DNA from: an uncultured bacterium
GTDB lineage: Bacteria > Planctomycetota > Phycisphaerae > Phycisphaerales > SM1A02
Assembly (NCBI GenBank): GCA_903919715.1
Contig: CAIXJC010000013.1
Span: 1 to 64,000, forward strand
Reading direction: 5' to 3'
Length of the DNA stretch: 64,000 bases
The notes under the pieces are model-generated. The model was not told the DNA's origin, ran no database searches, and was given only the letters and a program-made list of their open reading frames with translations. Positions 19,653 to 29,067 of the stretch are shown here, piece after piece (within the stretch, counting starts at the first letter, position 1; every line of letters starts with the position of its first letter). Position numbers and translations under genes: made by a program.

Positions 19653-20585
19653 TCAAAGTGTTTCGACTGGAAAGTCATCAGGAATAAGTTCGGGACGGTC
19701 ATTCAGCCATCCTGTAAGCCACCGAAAGGCATCAATCAGTCGCGGACCTGGCCGATTAAACATTTGATTGCCGTCGACCATCACGACGCGACCTGGTCCA
19801 TCCATGTTTGCAGGCAATAGTGGCCACCATTTTTGCGCGCGCAGTGTTGGCATTTCGGATCGAATGGTGGGTATGCCATAACCGCATGGACAAATAATAA
19901 TGCGCTGCGGTGCGGCTTCGAGAATTTCTTCTGGTGAGGCGACACGACTTTTCGCGCCTGCAGAATTGAGCGAGTGCCGTCCACCTGCGGCGATGATCAT
20001 CTCGGGAGTCCAATGTCCGCCAACGAATGGAGGATCCATCCATTCCAAGAAGAGCACTTCTGGACCTTCGATAAAAGGATTCACGTGATCGACTGCTGTC
20101 CACCAACCTTCGCGCATTTCGACCATGGCGCGCTCGGCCTGCTTCGGTCGACCGATTGCTTCGCCGACCTTCAGGCAATCATCGAGGACATTCCAAATCG
20201 ATTTCGGATCGAGGCTGATGATCGTCGGTGATGGTGTCATTTTCGCCGCGACCGCACGAACTGTATCGAGATCGATCGAGCAGACATCGCATAAATCCTG
20301 TGTCAGGATGACGTTGGGCCGAAGCTCCTGCAGTGCATTCGCATCGAGCGTGTAGAGCGATTGATTCGCAGACCTTCCTGCGCCAAGTGATTCACGAACG
20401 GCTCGATCGATCTCCGCACTTGCGCCGACGCCCGTTGGCGATGGCGTGCGCTGCCCAGTCAATACCGGCCGATCTTTTATTTGCGGTGGCCAATCGCATT
20501 CGTGGCTACGTCCAACAAGAAGGTCTTCGCCGCCGATTCGGCAGAGAATTTCGGTTGCTGAAGGAAGGAGGCTGACGACTCGCAT
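19653..20585 (-). CDS. BtuF-like cobalamin/periplasmic-binding-fold protein without signal peptide
   Basis: About 310 residues from ATG 20585 (MRVVSLLPSATEILCRIGG), the typical start of BtuF/FhuD-like helical-backbone binding proteins. Typical segments: RSHECDWP, LRPNVILTQDLCDVCSIDLDTVRAVA, MDPPFVGGHWTPEMIIAAGG, RIIICPCGYG. There is no signal peptide or lipobox in front of this start, so a cytoplasmic version is likely, as seen in many bacteria where the paralogue is annotated cobalamin-binding protein. No ABC permease genes are adjacent. The ligand is not proven. Confidence 0.85.
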   Translation of the reverse strand: MRVVSLLPSATEILCRIGGEDLLVGRSHECDWPPQIKDRPVLTGQRTPSPTGVGASAEIDRAVRESLGAGRSANQSLYTLDANALQELRPNVILTQDLCDVCSIDLDTVRAVAAKMTPSPTIISLDPKSIWNVLDDCLKVGEAIGRPKQAERAMVEMREGWWTAVDHVNPFIEGPEVLFLEWMDPPFVGGHWTPEMIIAAGGRHSLNSAGAKSRVASPEEILEAAPQRIIICPCGYGIPTIRSEMPTLRAQKWWPLLPANMDGPGRVVMVDGNQMFNRPGPRLIDAFRWLTGWLNDRPELIPDDFPVETL

Positions 20586-20689
20586 TGGCACGAACCATAG
20601 CGGGGAGCAGGAAATTGTGCGCCCCGGAGGAGATGTTGTTTCCGAATCGATTTTGACTTTTGACCCCCTTGCGTCACAATTGATCACGA

Positions 20690-21421
20690 ATGCGTGGGAT
20701 TCACTCTAAAACTTCCGCATGTCTTCTATCGATGGCTCTTGCGGGAAGCGTTGCTGCGGCGATTATTCACACGACGGCAGATCCGTTTGGCGGCTTCTTC
20801 GGGTTTTGGGGACCTGACGTATTCATCGGCCAATCTGTTGGTGGGCGCTTTGTTCCAAGTGCTGATTACACCCTCGACCGAGTCAAGATCTGGTTTATGA
20901 ATAATAGTTCGTCGATTCATCCCGCCGTGAAGGTCACGGTGCGAACCGACCAGACATCTGGCAGTGTGAGCATTCCAAGCAGCACGATCTTGGCAGAGTG
21001 GAATATCAATGTCCAAGCGCTCGGTTGGAATCCTGTGCAGGAAATTCTTATCTCGACTGGCGGAGTCGGATTGCATGGGGGGCAGAAATATTGGATCGTC
21101 GCACAATCAAACAGTGCCGCCAATGTGAACGCTGTGTGGAATTATGCCTCGCAGGGCAACACATTCAGCGCAATCACGTCGACCGATAGAATCACATGGC
21201 AGCCTGGTGGAAACGGTGCGGCGCTCACGTTGACCGTCGAAGGAATTCTCGGGCTTCCCAATCCATCAGACATCAATCACGATGGACTGGTCAATGGAAG
21301 CGATCTCGCTGCGGTTCTGAGTGCATGGGGAACATGTGCGAATTGTCCTGCTGACATTAACCGTGATGGGCTGGTGGACGGCAATGACCTCGCGACATTG
21401 CTTTCGGCATGGTCAGCCTGA
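20690..21421 (+). CDS. Secreted protein with C-terminal dockerin-like calcium repeats
   Basis: 243 residues. A signal peptide (cleavage after SVAAA, near residue 24) precedes a beta-rich domain of about 165 residues with SIHPAVKVTVRTDQTSG and GGQKYWIVAQSNS, which looks like a lectin or choice-of-anchor type sandwich. The C-terminus holds two dockerin-like units: DINHDGLVNGSDLA and DINRDGLVDGNDLA, each followed by LLSAW or VLSAWG. Such C-terminal doublets are frequent on exported proteins of Phycisphaerae. It starts 104 bases from the divergent BtuF-like gene. The biological substrate is unknown. Confidence 0.88.
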   Translation: MRGIHSKTSACLLSMALAGSVAAAIIHTTADPFGGFFGFWGPDVFIGQSVGGRFVPSADYTLDRVKIWFMNNSSSIHPAVKVTVRTDQTSGSVSIPSSTILAEWNINVQALGWNPVQEILISTGGVGLHGGQKYWIVAQSNSAANVNAVWNYASQGNTFSAITSTDRITWQPGGNGAALTLTVEGILGLPNPSDINHDGLVNGSDLAAVLSAWGTCANCPADINRDGLVDGNDLATLLSAWSA

Positions 21422-21432
21422 TGCGAGACGAA

Positions 21433-21503
21433 CTGGGGATCCTAGATTCGAACTAGGACAAACTGAGTCAGAGTCAGTTGTGCTACCGTTACACCAATCC
21501 CCA
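21433..21503 (-). tRNA. tRNA-Gln (anticodon CTG)
   Basis: The complement strand folds into a complete cloverleaf: acceptor TGGGGAT/ATCCCCA with discriminator G, D-arm around GTGTAACGGTAGCAC, anticodon stem ACTGA/TCAGT with loop CTCTGAC giving anticodon CTG, and T-arm CCTAGTTCGAATCTAGG. The 3' CCA is not encoded. Confidence 0.95.
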
Positions 21504-21560
21504 AAGTGACTGGCTTTGAATAATAGCGGAGTCCACTTCTTTCCACAGTTCCTACTTTCG

Positions 21561-22586
21561 ATGATCTCTTCCCTCACTCCTTGGTCCGCTAGCAGAGCTT
21601 TCCCCGCCTTGACGGGTTTTTTAGCCATTTTTGCACTGCTCTTTACTCTGGGATGTGTCTCAAAACCGATCCAAATCCGCACGCTGGATGCAGTGACGGG
21701 CACTCCAGTTGCAAATGTCGACATCAGGCAACACGGTGTGCGGTTCTTCAGTTTTTTCCCGTCCAAAGCAAAGGCGCCCAAGACTGACGCCGAGGGCCAA
21801 CTGGATCTCGTGCTCAATTCTCGATCGACATGTCTTGCCGTGCTTCGTCCTGGATATGTGCCAGTGCAGGTTTCAATCGTGCCAGAACCCAAGGGGCGCT
21901 CGCCGAAATTGGAAGCATCTGCGCTCTTGGTTGATGTTTCCCCGGCCAATTGTGTCGAGTTCGAGAGACTTGCGGATCATGCGATTGTGGAGGTTCGATT
22001 GACTCCCATCGTTGACGAAAAGGTTCGCGTGACTGTTCGCGACGAGCAGGGGGCGCCACTTGTAAATGTTGATGTGATCCTCGAGACGGGGCTCTTCCTT
22101 CCCAAGGATGGAGAAGAAGGCGAATGGGGGCGTCCGCCAATCGAGCGCGTCGTCACGGACGCATCAGGCTGCGCCACAGTGACTGCGCATGTGGGACTGC
22201 GAAATTATCTTTATGTGCGGATGATCGGCCGTGAAAGTCAGCGCATCGCGCTGGAGCGACTGTCGGACCGCAAAAACATTGCCGTGACACTTCGAGCGGT
22301 CAGTTGCAAATCAGTCGTGCTTCGCGTGGTCGATGGAAAGAGTGGTGCGCCGATTGCGGGGGCAGACGTGGAACTCGGAAAGGAATTCGACGGAATCGCC
22401 CGAGACCCAAACGGCTGGTCGGTCAAGACCGACGCAAATGGCTGTACTTCGCTGGTTTCTGTGCCAGATTTTGGACAGTTAGTGGTGGCAGCATCGGCGG
22501 AGAAATATCTGATGCGCCGCCAGGTTCTCAATTGGCAATCGCTGGATGCCAAGAAGCCGTTCGAGATCGAACTCAGCCGAAAGTGA
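21561..22586 (+). CDS. Lipoprotein with repeated Ig-like / carboxypeptidase-regulatory-like domains
   Basis: About 341 residues from ATG 21561; a TTG at 21516 is also in frame. The N-terminus has a hydrophobic run ending in the lipobox FTLGC. The rest carries three similar beta-sandwich units, each with an (I/V)R-LDA-TG-PVANVD or DG-SGAPIAGADVELG type opening and a TDA-GCATV or TDANGCTSL motif, the signature of carboxypeptidase-regulatory-like (CarboxypepD_reg) domains. Probably a surface-exposed structural or binding protein. Next is apaG, 76 bases downstream. Confidence 0.82.
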   Translation: MISSLTPWSASRAFPALTGFLAIFALLFTLGCVSKPIQIRTLDAVTGTPVANVDIRQHGVRFFSFFPSKAKAPKTDAEGQLDLVLNSRSTCLAVLRPGYVPVQVSIVPEPKGRSPKLEASALLVDVSPANCVEFERLADHAIVEVRLTPIVDEKVRVTVRDEQGAPLVNVDVILETGLFLPKDGEEGEWGRPPIERVVTDASGCATVTAHVGLRNYLYVRMIGRESQRIALERLSDRKNIAVTLRAVSCKSVVLRVVDGKSGAPIAGADVELGKEFDGIARDPNGWSVKTDANGCTSLVSVPDFGQLVVAASAEKYLMRRQVLNWQSLDAKKPFEIELSRK

Positions 22587-22662
22587 TTTGTTCCGCGCTC
22601 GCCGAGCGCCACATTCAACGACTTCCCTCGACTTGATTGATGCATTCGCCTATTCTCTTGGC

Positions 22663-23067
22663 ATGATTGGTAGTGAGACAAAACCCCTCAGTTCCGAAGC
22701 GGTCAGCAACGGCATTCGTGTTCAGGTCGTCCCAAGTTTTATGGACTCACATTCGGATGCTGAAAGGGGACGGTTCATCTTTTCATACAAGATTCGAATT
22801 TCCAACGAGGGAACCGACCGTGTTCGCTTGGTCAGCCGCACATGGCAGATTGTGGATGCGGATGGAACGCGCAACGAAGTCAGCGGCCCCGGCGTTGTCG
22901 GGCAACATCCAGAATTGTCGCCTGGTGAGACATTCGAGTACTCCAGCTTCTGTCCACTTCCAACTGCGTGGGGAACGATGGAGGGGCATTACGTCTTCGA
23001 GCGCGAGGACAAGTCGACCTTCGAAGCGCAAGTGGCTCGCTTCTATTTCGCAGCTCCAACGGCTTGA
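22663..23067 (+). CDS. apaG: ApaG-family protein
   Basis: 134 residues, the usual length of ApaG. Typical stretches: IRVQVVPSFMDSHSDAERGRFIFSY near the start, RLVSRTWQIVDADG, VSGPGVVGQHPELSPGE, FEYSSFCPLPTAWGTMEGHY. The start at 22663 (MIGSETKPL) is chosen over upstream in-frame starts because conservation begins there. ApaG is linked to Co2+/Mg2+ tolerance and its precise biochemistry is unresolved. It precedes the export operon by 63 bases and could be cotranscribed with it. Confidence 0.9.
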   Translation: MIGSETKPLSSEAVSNGIRVQVVPSFMDSHSDAERGRFIFSYKIRISNEGTDRVRLVSRTWQIVDADGTRNEVSGPGVVGQHPELSPGETFEYSSFCPLPTAWGTMEGHYVFEREDKSTFEAQVARFYFAAPTA

Positions 23068-23130
23068 GTTGTTTCGGTCGTAACGCGCATCGTTCGACCA
23101 AACCTTTTTTCAGCGGTACTCTTTCGTTCA

Positions 23131-23994
23131 ATGGATCCTGGTTCTGAAAGTGGCGCAAAGATTTTTAGAGCCGAAGCACTCCAGTCAGTGGGAGGACGAA
23201 ATCGGCTCAATTCTCTCAGTCCGATGATCTCTGCCAATTTGTGGGTTGTGACCGCGGCGCTCGGTTTTTTGTTGGCAGCGGTCGTGACGTGGGGATTTGC
23301 AGGGCGCATCCCACTCGCAGTGCAAGGAAGTGGAATCTTTCTCCGCGGAGAAAGATTAGATACGGCAAATGCCCCGTCGGAAGGCGTCATTCGCGAGATC
23401 TTGAAGCGCGAAGGAGATCGTGTGAAGGTGGGTGAATGTGTCGCCACGATTTCTTCTGGGATCGCTATTGCTCCAATACCGATACTCGCATCCGCTGATG
23501 GAACGGTGGTATCGATTGATGCTGAGGTTGGAGACTTTGTTGAAAACGGACGCATCGTTGCAATCATCGCGACGGGAAGCGACGCGCCGGTCTGCATTGC
23601 GTTCGTGCCATTGGCCGCTGGAAAGCGCGTGGCGTGCGGCATGCGCGTTCATGTTTCCCTCGGGACTGTCGATTCGTATGGTGGTGCCCAAGTCATCGGG
23701 CGAGTGATCAAGGTCGATGGATTCATGACGGGACCAGATGAAATGCTTGGCCGAGTCCCGAATCGTGCAATGATCGACTCGATTCGCGAAAGATTCGGAA
23801 CAGTCACTTCAATCGTTGTTGCGCTTGAACTCGATCCCAAGGGAATGGACGGTTTGCGGTGGACAACTTCGATGGGCGGCCCTGGCACAGTGACCGCTGG
23901 AACTCCGTGCGATATCGAGATCACGGTTGGAGAAATTCGACCTGTGGCACTCATCTTGCCCGGCCTTGGTCAAGGTGATGGTTCGTCGCCATGA
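23131..23994 (+). CDS. NHLM-type peptide export system: HlyD-like adaptor protein
   Basis: 287 residues: a short cytoplasmic N-terminus, one membrane segment (about residues 36-56), then a lipoyl/HlyD-like periplasmic part with paired motifs GVIREILKREGDRVKVGECVATI and GTVVSIDAEVGDFVENGRIVAII. This is the membrane-fusion component found with NHLM (also called NHPM) bacteriocin-type exporters. It probably links the two ABC proteins to the outer envelope. Its stop overlaps the start of the C39 ABC gene (ATGA). No outer membrane channel gene is next to it. Confidence 0.85.
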   Translation: MDPGSESGAKIFRAEALQSVGGRNRLNSLSPMISANLWVVTAALGFLLAAVVTWGFAGRIPLAVQGSGIFLRGERLDTANAPSEGVIREILKREGDRVKVGECVATISSGIAIAPIPILASADGTVVSIDAEVGDFVENGRIVAIIATGSDAPVCIAFVPLAAGKRVACGMRVHVSLGTVDSYGGAQVIGRVIKVDGFMTGPDEMLGRVPNRAMIDSIRERFGTVTSIVVALELDPKGMDGLRWTTSMGGPGTVTAGTPCDIEITVGEIRPVALILPGLGQGDGSSP

Positions 23995-26219
23995 GCGTCA
24001 TGAGCGCGGAAGGGTCGCAAGAACCACAAGAATCTCGCAAGATTCGCCCAGAACTTCCTGCTGGAAAATCGAGAATGGCTCGCGTTCCTACGACGATGCA
24101 AGTTGTTGCAGCAGAGTGTGGCGCAGCAAGTTTGGCAAGTGTGTTGGGGCACTTCCGAGCATATAGACCGCTCGAAGAAGTTCGCGAAGCGGTCGGTGTC
24201 GATCGCGATGGGTCCAACGCACTTCGCATCGTGCGAGCAGCTCGGCACTTTGGACTCGACTCCGAAGGGTTGCGATGCGATCCAGATGCCTTTGATGAAA
24301 TCACGCTGCCAGCGATTCTCTTCTGGGGGCTCAATCACTTTGTGGTTTTGGAGGGATGGTCGAAGCGCGGGTATCGAATCATGGATCCTGCGCTTGGTCG
24401 TCGACTTGTAACAGTTGAAGAATTTAATCAGGAGTTTTCTGGCATCGTCGTGCAGTTGGAGCCAGGTGAAAACTTTCGAGAAACTGGAAGCCCTCCATCA
24501 TCACTCAGTTTGGTGATTGGTTGGATGCGAGGTGCGGGCGCTGCAGTCTGGTTGACGGTCTTTGTTGGCTTATTGCTCGCAGTGCCGCTGGTCGCAATTC
24601 CTGGAATTGCAGCCGCATTCGTCGATAATGTATTGGCAGAGGAGCGGTCCGATTGGATGCCGTGGATTCTGGGTGGTGCCGTGGTCTCGCTGATTCTCGA
24701 ATCTGGTTTGATCGTGATTCAACAGTTGGTTCTCGCACGGCTCGAACAGCAATTATCGCTGGAGCGCACTTCAGACTTTTTACAGCAATTGTTTCGATTG
24801 CCGACGACATTTTTCGCGCAGCGATACCCAGGTGATATCGCAGAGCGCGTTGCGAGCAATGATGCGGTTGCGGGATTACTCGCATCCAAATTTGCGCCAG
24901 CGATCATTCAGATTTTCACATTGCTCGCATTTCTTGCAGCGATTACGTGGATCAATATTCCGATGGGAATTATCGCACTCGTCGCAGTGCTCGCCACCTT
25001 GTCGCTGTTGTATGGCGTCGCGCGATCGCGTGTCGATCAGGCGCAGTCGCTTCAACAACAGGAAGGCATGAAACAGGGCGCAATCATTGCAGGGCTCTTG
25101 ACGCTCGAATCGTTGAAGGCGGGTGGCCGAGAAGCGGATTTCTTCGGTCGATCGATGGGGTTTGCGGCGCGAGTGAGCGCTGCTCGTCAGCGTGCCAATT
25201 TGCTTTCAAACGCAGTCAGCATTATCCCTTCGTGGTTCCAAGCAGTCGTCGTGTCCGTGCTTGTGCTCTCGTTCGGTGGATGGCAAGTGATGAACGCAAC
25301 GATGTCCATTGGAATGCTCCTTGGTTTGCAGATTCTGCTTTTGGGCTTTATGACTCCCGTGACGCAGTTGGCGGAACTGATGAGAGAAATTCAGACTGTG
25401 CGTGCGGATCTCGCACGATTGGACGATGTGATGTGCCATGCGGTTGATCGCCTTGCGTGCGATCCAGATGTCGATGACAGTCAGGAGGCGGAATATGCAG
25501 ATGGCGAATTGGAGTTGCGAAATATCACCTTCGGTTATGGCCATGGGCAAGAACCACTGCTGAAGAATTTTTCCTTGAAGGTCGGTTCGGGTGGGCGCGT
25601 CGCACTCGTCGGCGGAACTGGATCTGGCAAGTCAACAATCGCACGTCTCGCCGCGGGTTTAATTGATCCGTGGGAAGGAGACATTTTGATCGATGGCGAG
25701 CCGATCGGCGATGTTCCTCGTCACGTGCGTGCGTCGAGCATTGCGACGGTCTTTCAACGAGCTGCATTTTTCGAAGGGACGATCCGTGAGAATCTTTCTT
25801 TGTGGAACCCGAACATTCCAGACGCTTGGATGGTCGAAGCGCTCGAAGACGCACAGCTTTGGAGCGTGATCACGAATCGCGGCGGGCTCGATCAAATTGT
25901 CTCCGAAGGCGGGACAAATTTCTCTGGCGGTGAAGCACAGCGATTGGACATCGCCCGCGCACTTTCGCGTCGACCAGCCATCATCATCTTGGATGAGGCC
26001 ACGAGCGCGCTTGATCCAGTCACCGAGCTTGCGCTTGACGAAGCGCTTCGTCGCCGTGGTATCACATGTCTTGTTGTTGCGCATCGACTCAGCACGATTC
26101 GAGACGCAGACGAAATTATTGTCATGGATAATGGGTGTGTGGCGGAGCGAGGAACGCACGATCAGTTGTTGGCACTCAATGGTGTCTATCACAATCTCAT
26201 TGCTGGAGAAACCGCATGA
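23991..26219 (+). CDS. NHLM-type C39 peptidase / ABC transporter
   Basis: 742 residues in three parts. The N-terminal C39 peptidase has the full catalytic set: oxyanion Gln37 and Cys43 in MQVVAAECGAAS, His116 in LNHFVVLEG, Asp132 in MDPALG; it should cut a leader after a double-glycine site. A six-helix ABC membrane domain follows (about residues 180-450), then an ATPase domain with Walker A GGTGSGKST, signature FSGGEAQR and Walker B IIILDEATSALD. So it processes and exports a peptide. ATGA overlaps on both sides show a coupled three-gene operon. Confidence 0.95.
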   Translation: MSVMSAEGSQEPQESRKIRPELPAGKSRMARVPTTMQVVAAECGAASLASVLGHFRAYRPLEEVREAVGVDRDGSNALRIVRAARHFGLDSEGLRCDPDAFDEITLPAILFWGLNHFVVLEGWSKRGYRIMDPALGRRLVTVEEFNQEFSGIVVQLEPGENFRETGSPPSSLSLVIGWMRGAGAAVWLTVFVGLLLAVPLVAIPGIAAAFVDNVLAEERSDWMPWILGGAVVSLILESGLIVIQQLVLARLEQQLSLERTSDFLQQLFRLPTTFFAQRYPGDIAERVASNDAVAGLLASKFAPAIIQIFTLLAFLAAITWINIPMGIIALVAVLATLSLLYGVARSRVDQAQSLQQQEGMKQGAIIAGLLTLESLKAGGREADFFGRSMGFAARVSAARQRANLLSNAVSIIPSWFQAVVVSVLVLSFGGWQVMNATMSIGMLLGLQILLLGFMTPVTQLAELMREIQTVRADLARLDDVMCHAVDRLACDPDVDDSQEAEYADGELELRNITFGYGHGQEPLLKNFSLKVGSGGRVALVGGTGSGKSTIARLAAGLIDPWEGDILIDGEPIGDVPRHVRASSIATVFQRAAFFEGTIRENLSLWNPNIPDAWMVEALEDAQLWSVITNRGGLDQIVSEGGTNFSGGEAQRLDIARALSRRPAIIILDEATSALDPVTELALDEALRRRGITCLVVAHRLSTIRDADEIIVMDNGCVAERGTHDQLLALNGVYHNLIAGETA

Positions 26220-28897
26220 GTAGTGAACGAAACCCTGCCGTGGAAGCGGCGATCGCGGCGGGCGGAGAGAGTGTCTATATCGATCGACGGAGCCACGTGG
26301 CTCTGGAAAATCTCACCGACATCATGGTGATCGTTCAGGGATCTGCTGTGATATTTGCACGCCGCCATACTGGGAGACGTCGGCACAGAATCGGAATCAT
26401 TTCCGCTGGCGCAGCCTTCGTTGGTTCTGCCACCGGAGTCGAAGTTGTACCGGTGACCGAGGCCGAGGTCATTCGAATTCCAATCGAGAAACGAAGTGGG
26501 ATTTTGGCAAATTCCGCTGCCGAAGCGGCGCTCTGCGCAGGACTCAACGCGACGCTCGTTGCGTGTGGATCATCACTGCGAGCTAATTCGACTTTGGAAA
26601 TCGCTTGCGTGCGATGCGCATCTGAACTGACGCGCCGAAGCGAGGCGATCATCGATACATCGTTCGCCCGCCATCTGCGGAGATTGGTCAATGTCGCAAG
26701 TGCTCGTCTGGCATTCCCGAATGAAGTGAAGTCGATCATCTCACAGAAATCCGGTGGCGCACGCGAACTTCCTGATTCCCATCTTCCTCCAATCATTCGG
26801 GCTTGTACTCAAATTGCGCAAGACATCGGTTGTGATCTCAGCACGATTCCAAGCAGGATTCCCCGAGACAACACTCGGCGTCCTGAACAGATCTTTGCTC
26901 ATGTATCTGGTCTTGGAATCCGTCCAGTCTTTCTCGATCCTGGCTGGTGGAATTCGGGAGTGGGTGCGCTCTTGGCTTTCCGAACTGAGGACCAAGCGCC
27001 TGTCGCAATTCTGCCCAGCAAGTCAGGAATGATTGCATACGTGCATTCTGCAGGTGCGACGCGAGGTCCCATTGCGATCGACCAGAAATTTGCAGCGGAG
27101 TTGTCGACTCTCGCATCGCAGTTTCACCCGACGCTCTCCAGCGAGCAGTCGACGATTCCCAAGTTTCTTCGGTTTATCGCGCAAGGATCGGAACGAGATT
27201 TCCTGCGAGCATTCTTGATTTCTGGATTGGCAACGCTCGTGAACCTTGCGATTCCAATTGCCATGGGAGTTCTCGTCGCACGCGTCTTGCCTGGCGAGAA
27301 TCAATGGGCGCTCCTCTTCTTGGGCTTCGTGCTTTTGGGAACAACCTTGACTGCGGCGGCATGTGGATATGTGGTTTCGAATCTGCTGCTTCGTGCTGAG
27401 ACTCGTATTGCCAACCGAGCGCTTGGGGCGATTTTGGATCGATGCCTGCGCATGCCGACTGAAGTTTTCCGCACCTTTACGAGCGGTGATCTCGCAGAGC
27501 GCATTCTGTCCGTTGGGGATTTGCAGGCGATTCTTTCCGGAGCTGCGATCTCTGCGATTATGGCTGGGGTATTTTCAGTGATGTATCTCGTCGTGATGTT
27601 TTATGTCAACACGATGGCCGCGTTGGTGGGCGCAGGACTCTTGGTTGTCGCTGTCCTGATGAGCGTGTTGATCAGCGCCGGACGTGCGCAATTGTCGACA
27701 ACAATGTTGGAAGGACAAGGGCGACTCTCCAGTATGGTCCTCCAATTTATTGGCGGAATCGACACGATTCGCAGTGCGGCGTCCGAGCAATACGCAACGC
27801 TTCGCTGGCTGCATCGTTTCCGTGGAGTTCGATCTGCAACGATGCGAATTCGTCGTCTTGAACGATTGTTTGATATCTTTGCTGCCGCATTTCCGCTGAT
27901 CTGCTTGATGATTTTCTGGATTCTCTTTCTCCCAGTGAATGTCGGTGGACTGCTTCAGTTGGATCGCGTTGGAGCGACCGAACGCGTGGCGCAATACCTC
28001 GTCTTTAATAGTGCATTTGTTGCAGCCCTCTATTCGGTACTCGAATTTGGTGAGAGGTTGGGGGATCTCGCATCGCTGCGATCGATCTTGCAGCGCATCG
28101 CTCCAATCTTGCACGCGCCATCAGAACGAACGGCAGATCGTGAGCAGCCTGGCGTCCTCTCTGGACGAATTGATATCGACGATGTGCGATTTTCATATCC
28201 AGGAAGTGCAAACGAAGTTCTCTCGGGAGTCACAATGCATATCGCTGCGGGCGAGAGCGTTGCGATTGTCGGTGCGTCGGGCAGTGGCAAATCAACATTA
28301 ACGCAGTTGATCTTGGGGATGCGACAGCCAAGTCTGGGCGAAATCAATTTTGATGGCAAAGCACTTCGACGATTGGATGTTGTCTCCGTTCGTCGACAAA
28401 TTGGCGCAGTCATCCAAAACACGCGCGTGATTCCTGGCAGCATCTTGGACAACATTGTTGGGAGCACGCTCTTCACTGTGAAAGATGCGCAGTCGGCGAT
28501 CGATGCTGCAGGATTTGGGGAAGAAGTGGGGCAAATGCCGATGGGCGTTCATACCTATGTCACCGATCAAACGCTTTCGGGCGGACAGGTGCAAAAGTTG
28601 ATGATCGCCCGCGCGCTCGTGACTCGCCCTCGCATTCTGATTTTCGATGAGGCAACGAGCGCGCTCGACGAGATATCACAGGCTCGAATTGTTCGCAGTC
28701 TCGAGGGATTGAAGACGACGCGAATTGTCGTGGCTCATCGCCTCAGCACGATCCGAATGGTCGACAGGATTTATGTGATGGCAGCGGGGCGTGTTGTGCA
28801 GTCCGGCACATTCGCTGAACTCATCGCAGTTGATGGGCCTTTTCAGGAGATGGCTCGTCGTCAGATGATCGACGCAGAGGACGAATCTCAGATTTAG
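26216..28897 (+). CDS. NHLM-type ABC transporter, second ATP-binding/permease protein
   Basis: 893 residues from the ATG at 26216, which overlaps the previous stop as ATGA. The first ~340 residues hold a cyclic-nucleotide-binding-like N-terminal part and a poorly conserved region with no C39 catalytic cysteine-histidine pair. Then six membrane helices (about 360-630) and an ATPase with Walker A GASGSGKST, signature LSGGQ and Walker B ILIFDEATSALD. This is the peptidase-free partner that, in NHLM clusters, probably pairs with the C39 ABC protein as a heterodimer. A weak hairpin (GGTGA/TCACC) follows the gene. Confidence 0.9.
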   Translation: MSSERNPAVEAAIAAGGESVYIDRRSHVALENLTDIMVIVQGSAVIFARRHTGRRRHRIGIISAGAAFVGSATGVEVVPVTEAEVIRIPIEKRSGILANSAAEAALCAGLNATLVACGSSLRANSTLEIACVRCASELTRRSEAIIDTSFARHLRRLVNVASARLAFPNEVKSIISQKSGGARELPDSHLPPIIRACTQIAQDIGCDLSTIPSRIPRDNTRRPEQIFAHVSGLGIRPVFLDPGWWNSGVGALLAFRTEDQAPVAILPSKSGMIAYVHSAGATRGPIAIDQKFAAELSTLASQFHPTLSSEQSTIPKFLRFIAQGSERDFLRAFLISGLATLVNLAIPIAMGVLVARVLPGENQWALLFLGFVLLGTTLTAAACGYVVSNLLLRAETRIANRALGAILDRCLRMPTEVFRTFTSGDLAERILSVGDLQAILSGAAISAIMAGVFSVMYLVVMFYVNTMAALVGAGLLVVAVLMSVLISAGRAQLSTTMLEGQGRLSSMVLQFIGGIDTIRSAASEQYATLRWLHRFRGVRSATMRIRRLERLFDIFAAAFPLICLMIFWILFLPVNVGGLLQLDRVGATERVAQYLVFNSAFVAALYSVLEFGERLGDLASLRSILQRIAPILHAPSERTADREQPGVLSGRIDIDDVRFSYPGSANEVLSGVTMHIAAGESVAIVGASGSGKSTLTQLILGMRQPSLGEINFDGKALRRLDVVSVRRQIGAVIQNTRVIPGSILDNIVGSTLFTVKDAQSAIDAAGFGEEVGQMPMGVHTYVTDQTLSGGQVQKLMIARALVTRPRILIFDEATSALDEISQARIVRSLEGLKTTRIVVAHRLSTIRMVDRIYVMAAGRVVQSGTFAELIAVDGPFQEMARRQMIDAEDESQI

Positions 28898-28968
28898 CGA
28901 TGCGGTGATTTGGCGGTCACCATATTTCAGACGGGGCTGAAGCGCATGAAGGTCGAGCGCATGACTAC

Positions 28969-29010
28969 AAAAAAGAAGTCAGCGATCGTTCGGAGCAGGA
29001 ACGGTCGCTG
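28969..29010 (-). terminator. Rho-independent terminator of the candidate precursor gene
   Basis: Read on the complement, a 12-bp stem with one G-T pair (28980-28991 with 28999-29010) and a 7-base loop is followed after five bases by six T residues (28974-28969). It lies 58 bases past the stop of the small double-glycine peptide gene and supports that gene as a genuine transcript. Confidence 0.8.
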
Positions 29011-29067
29011 GCTACAGGGTTTTCAATTACCCAACGCGGTCGAGCGTCTGGCGCAGACAACGCTGAT

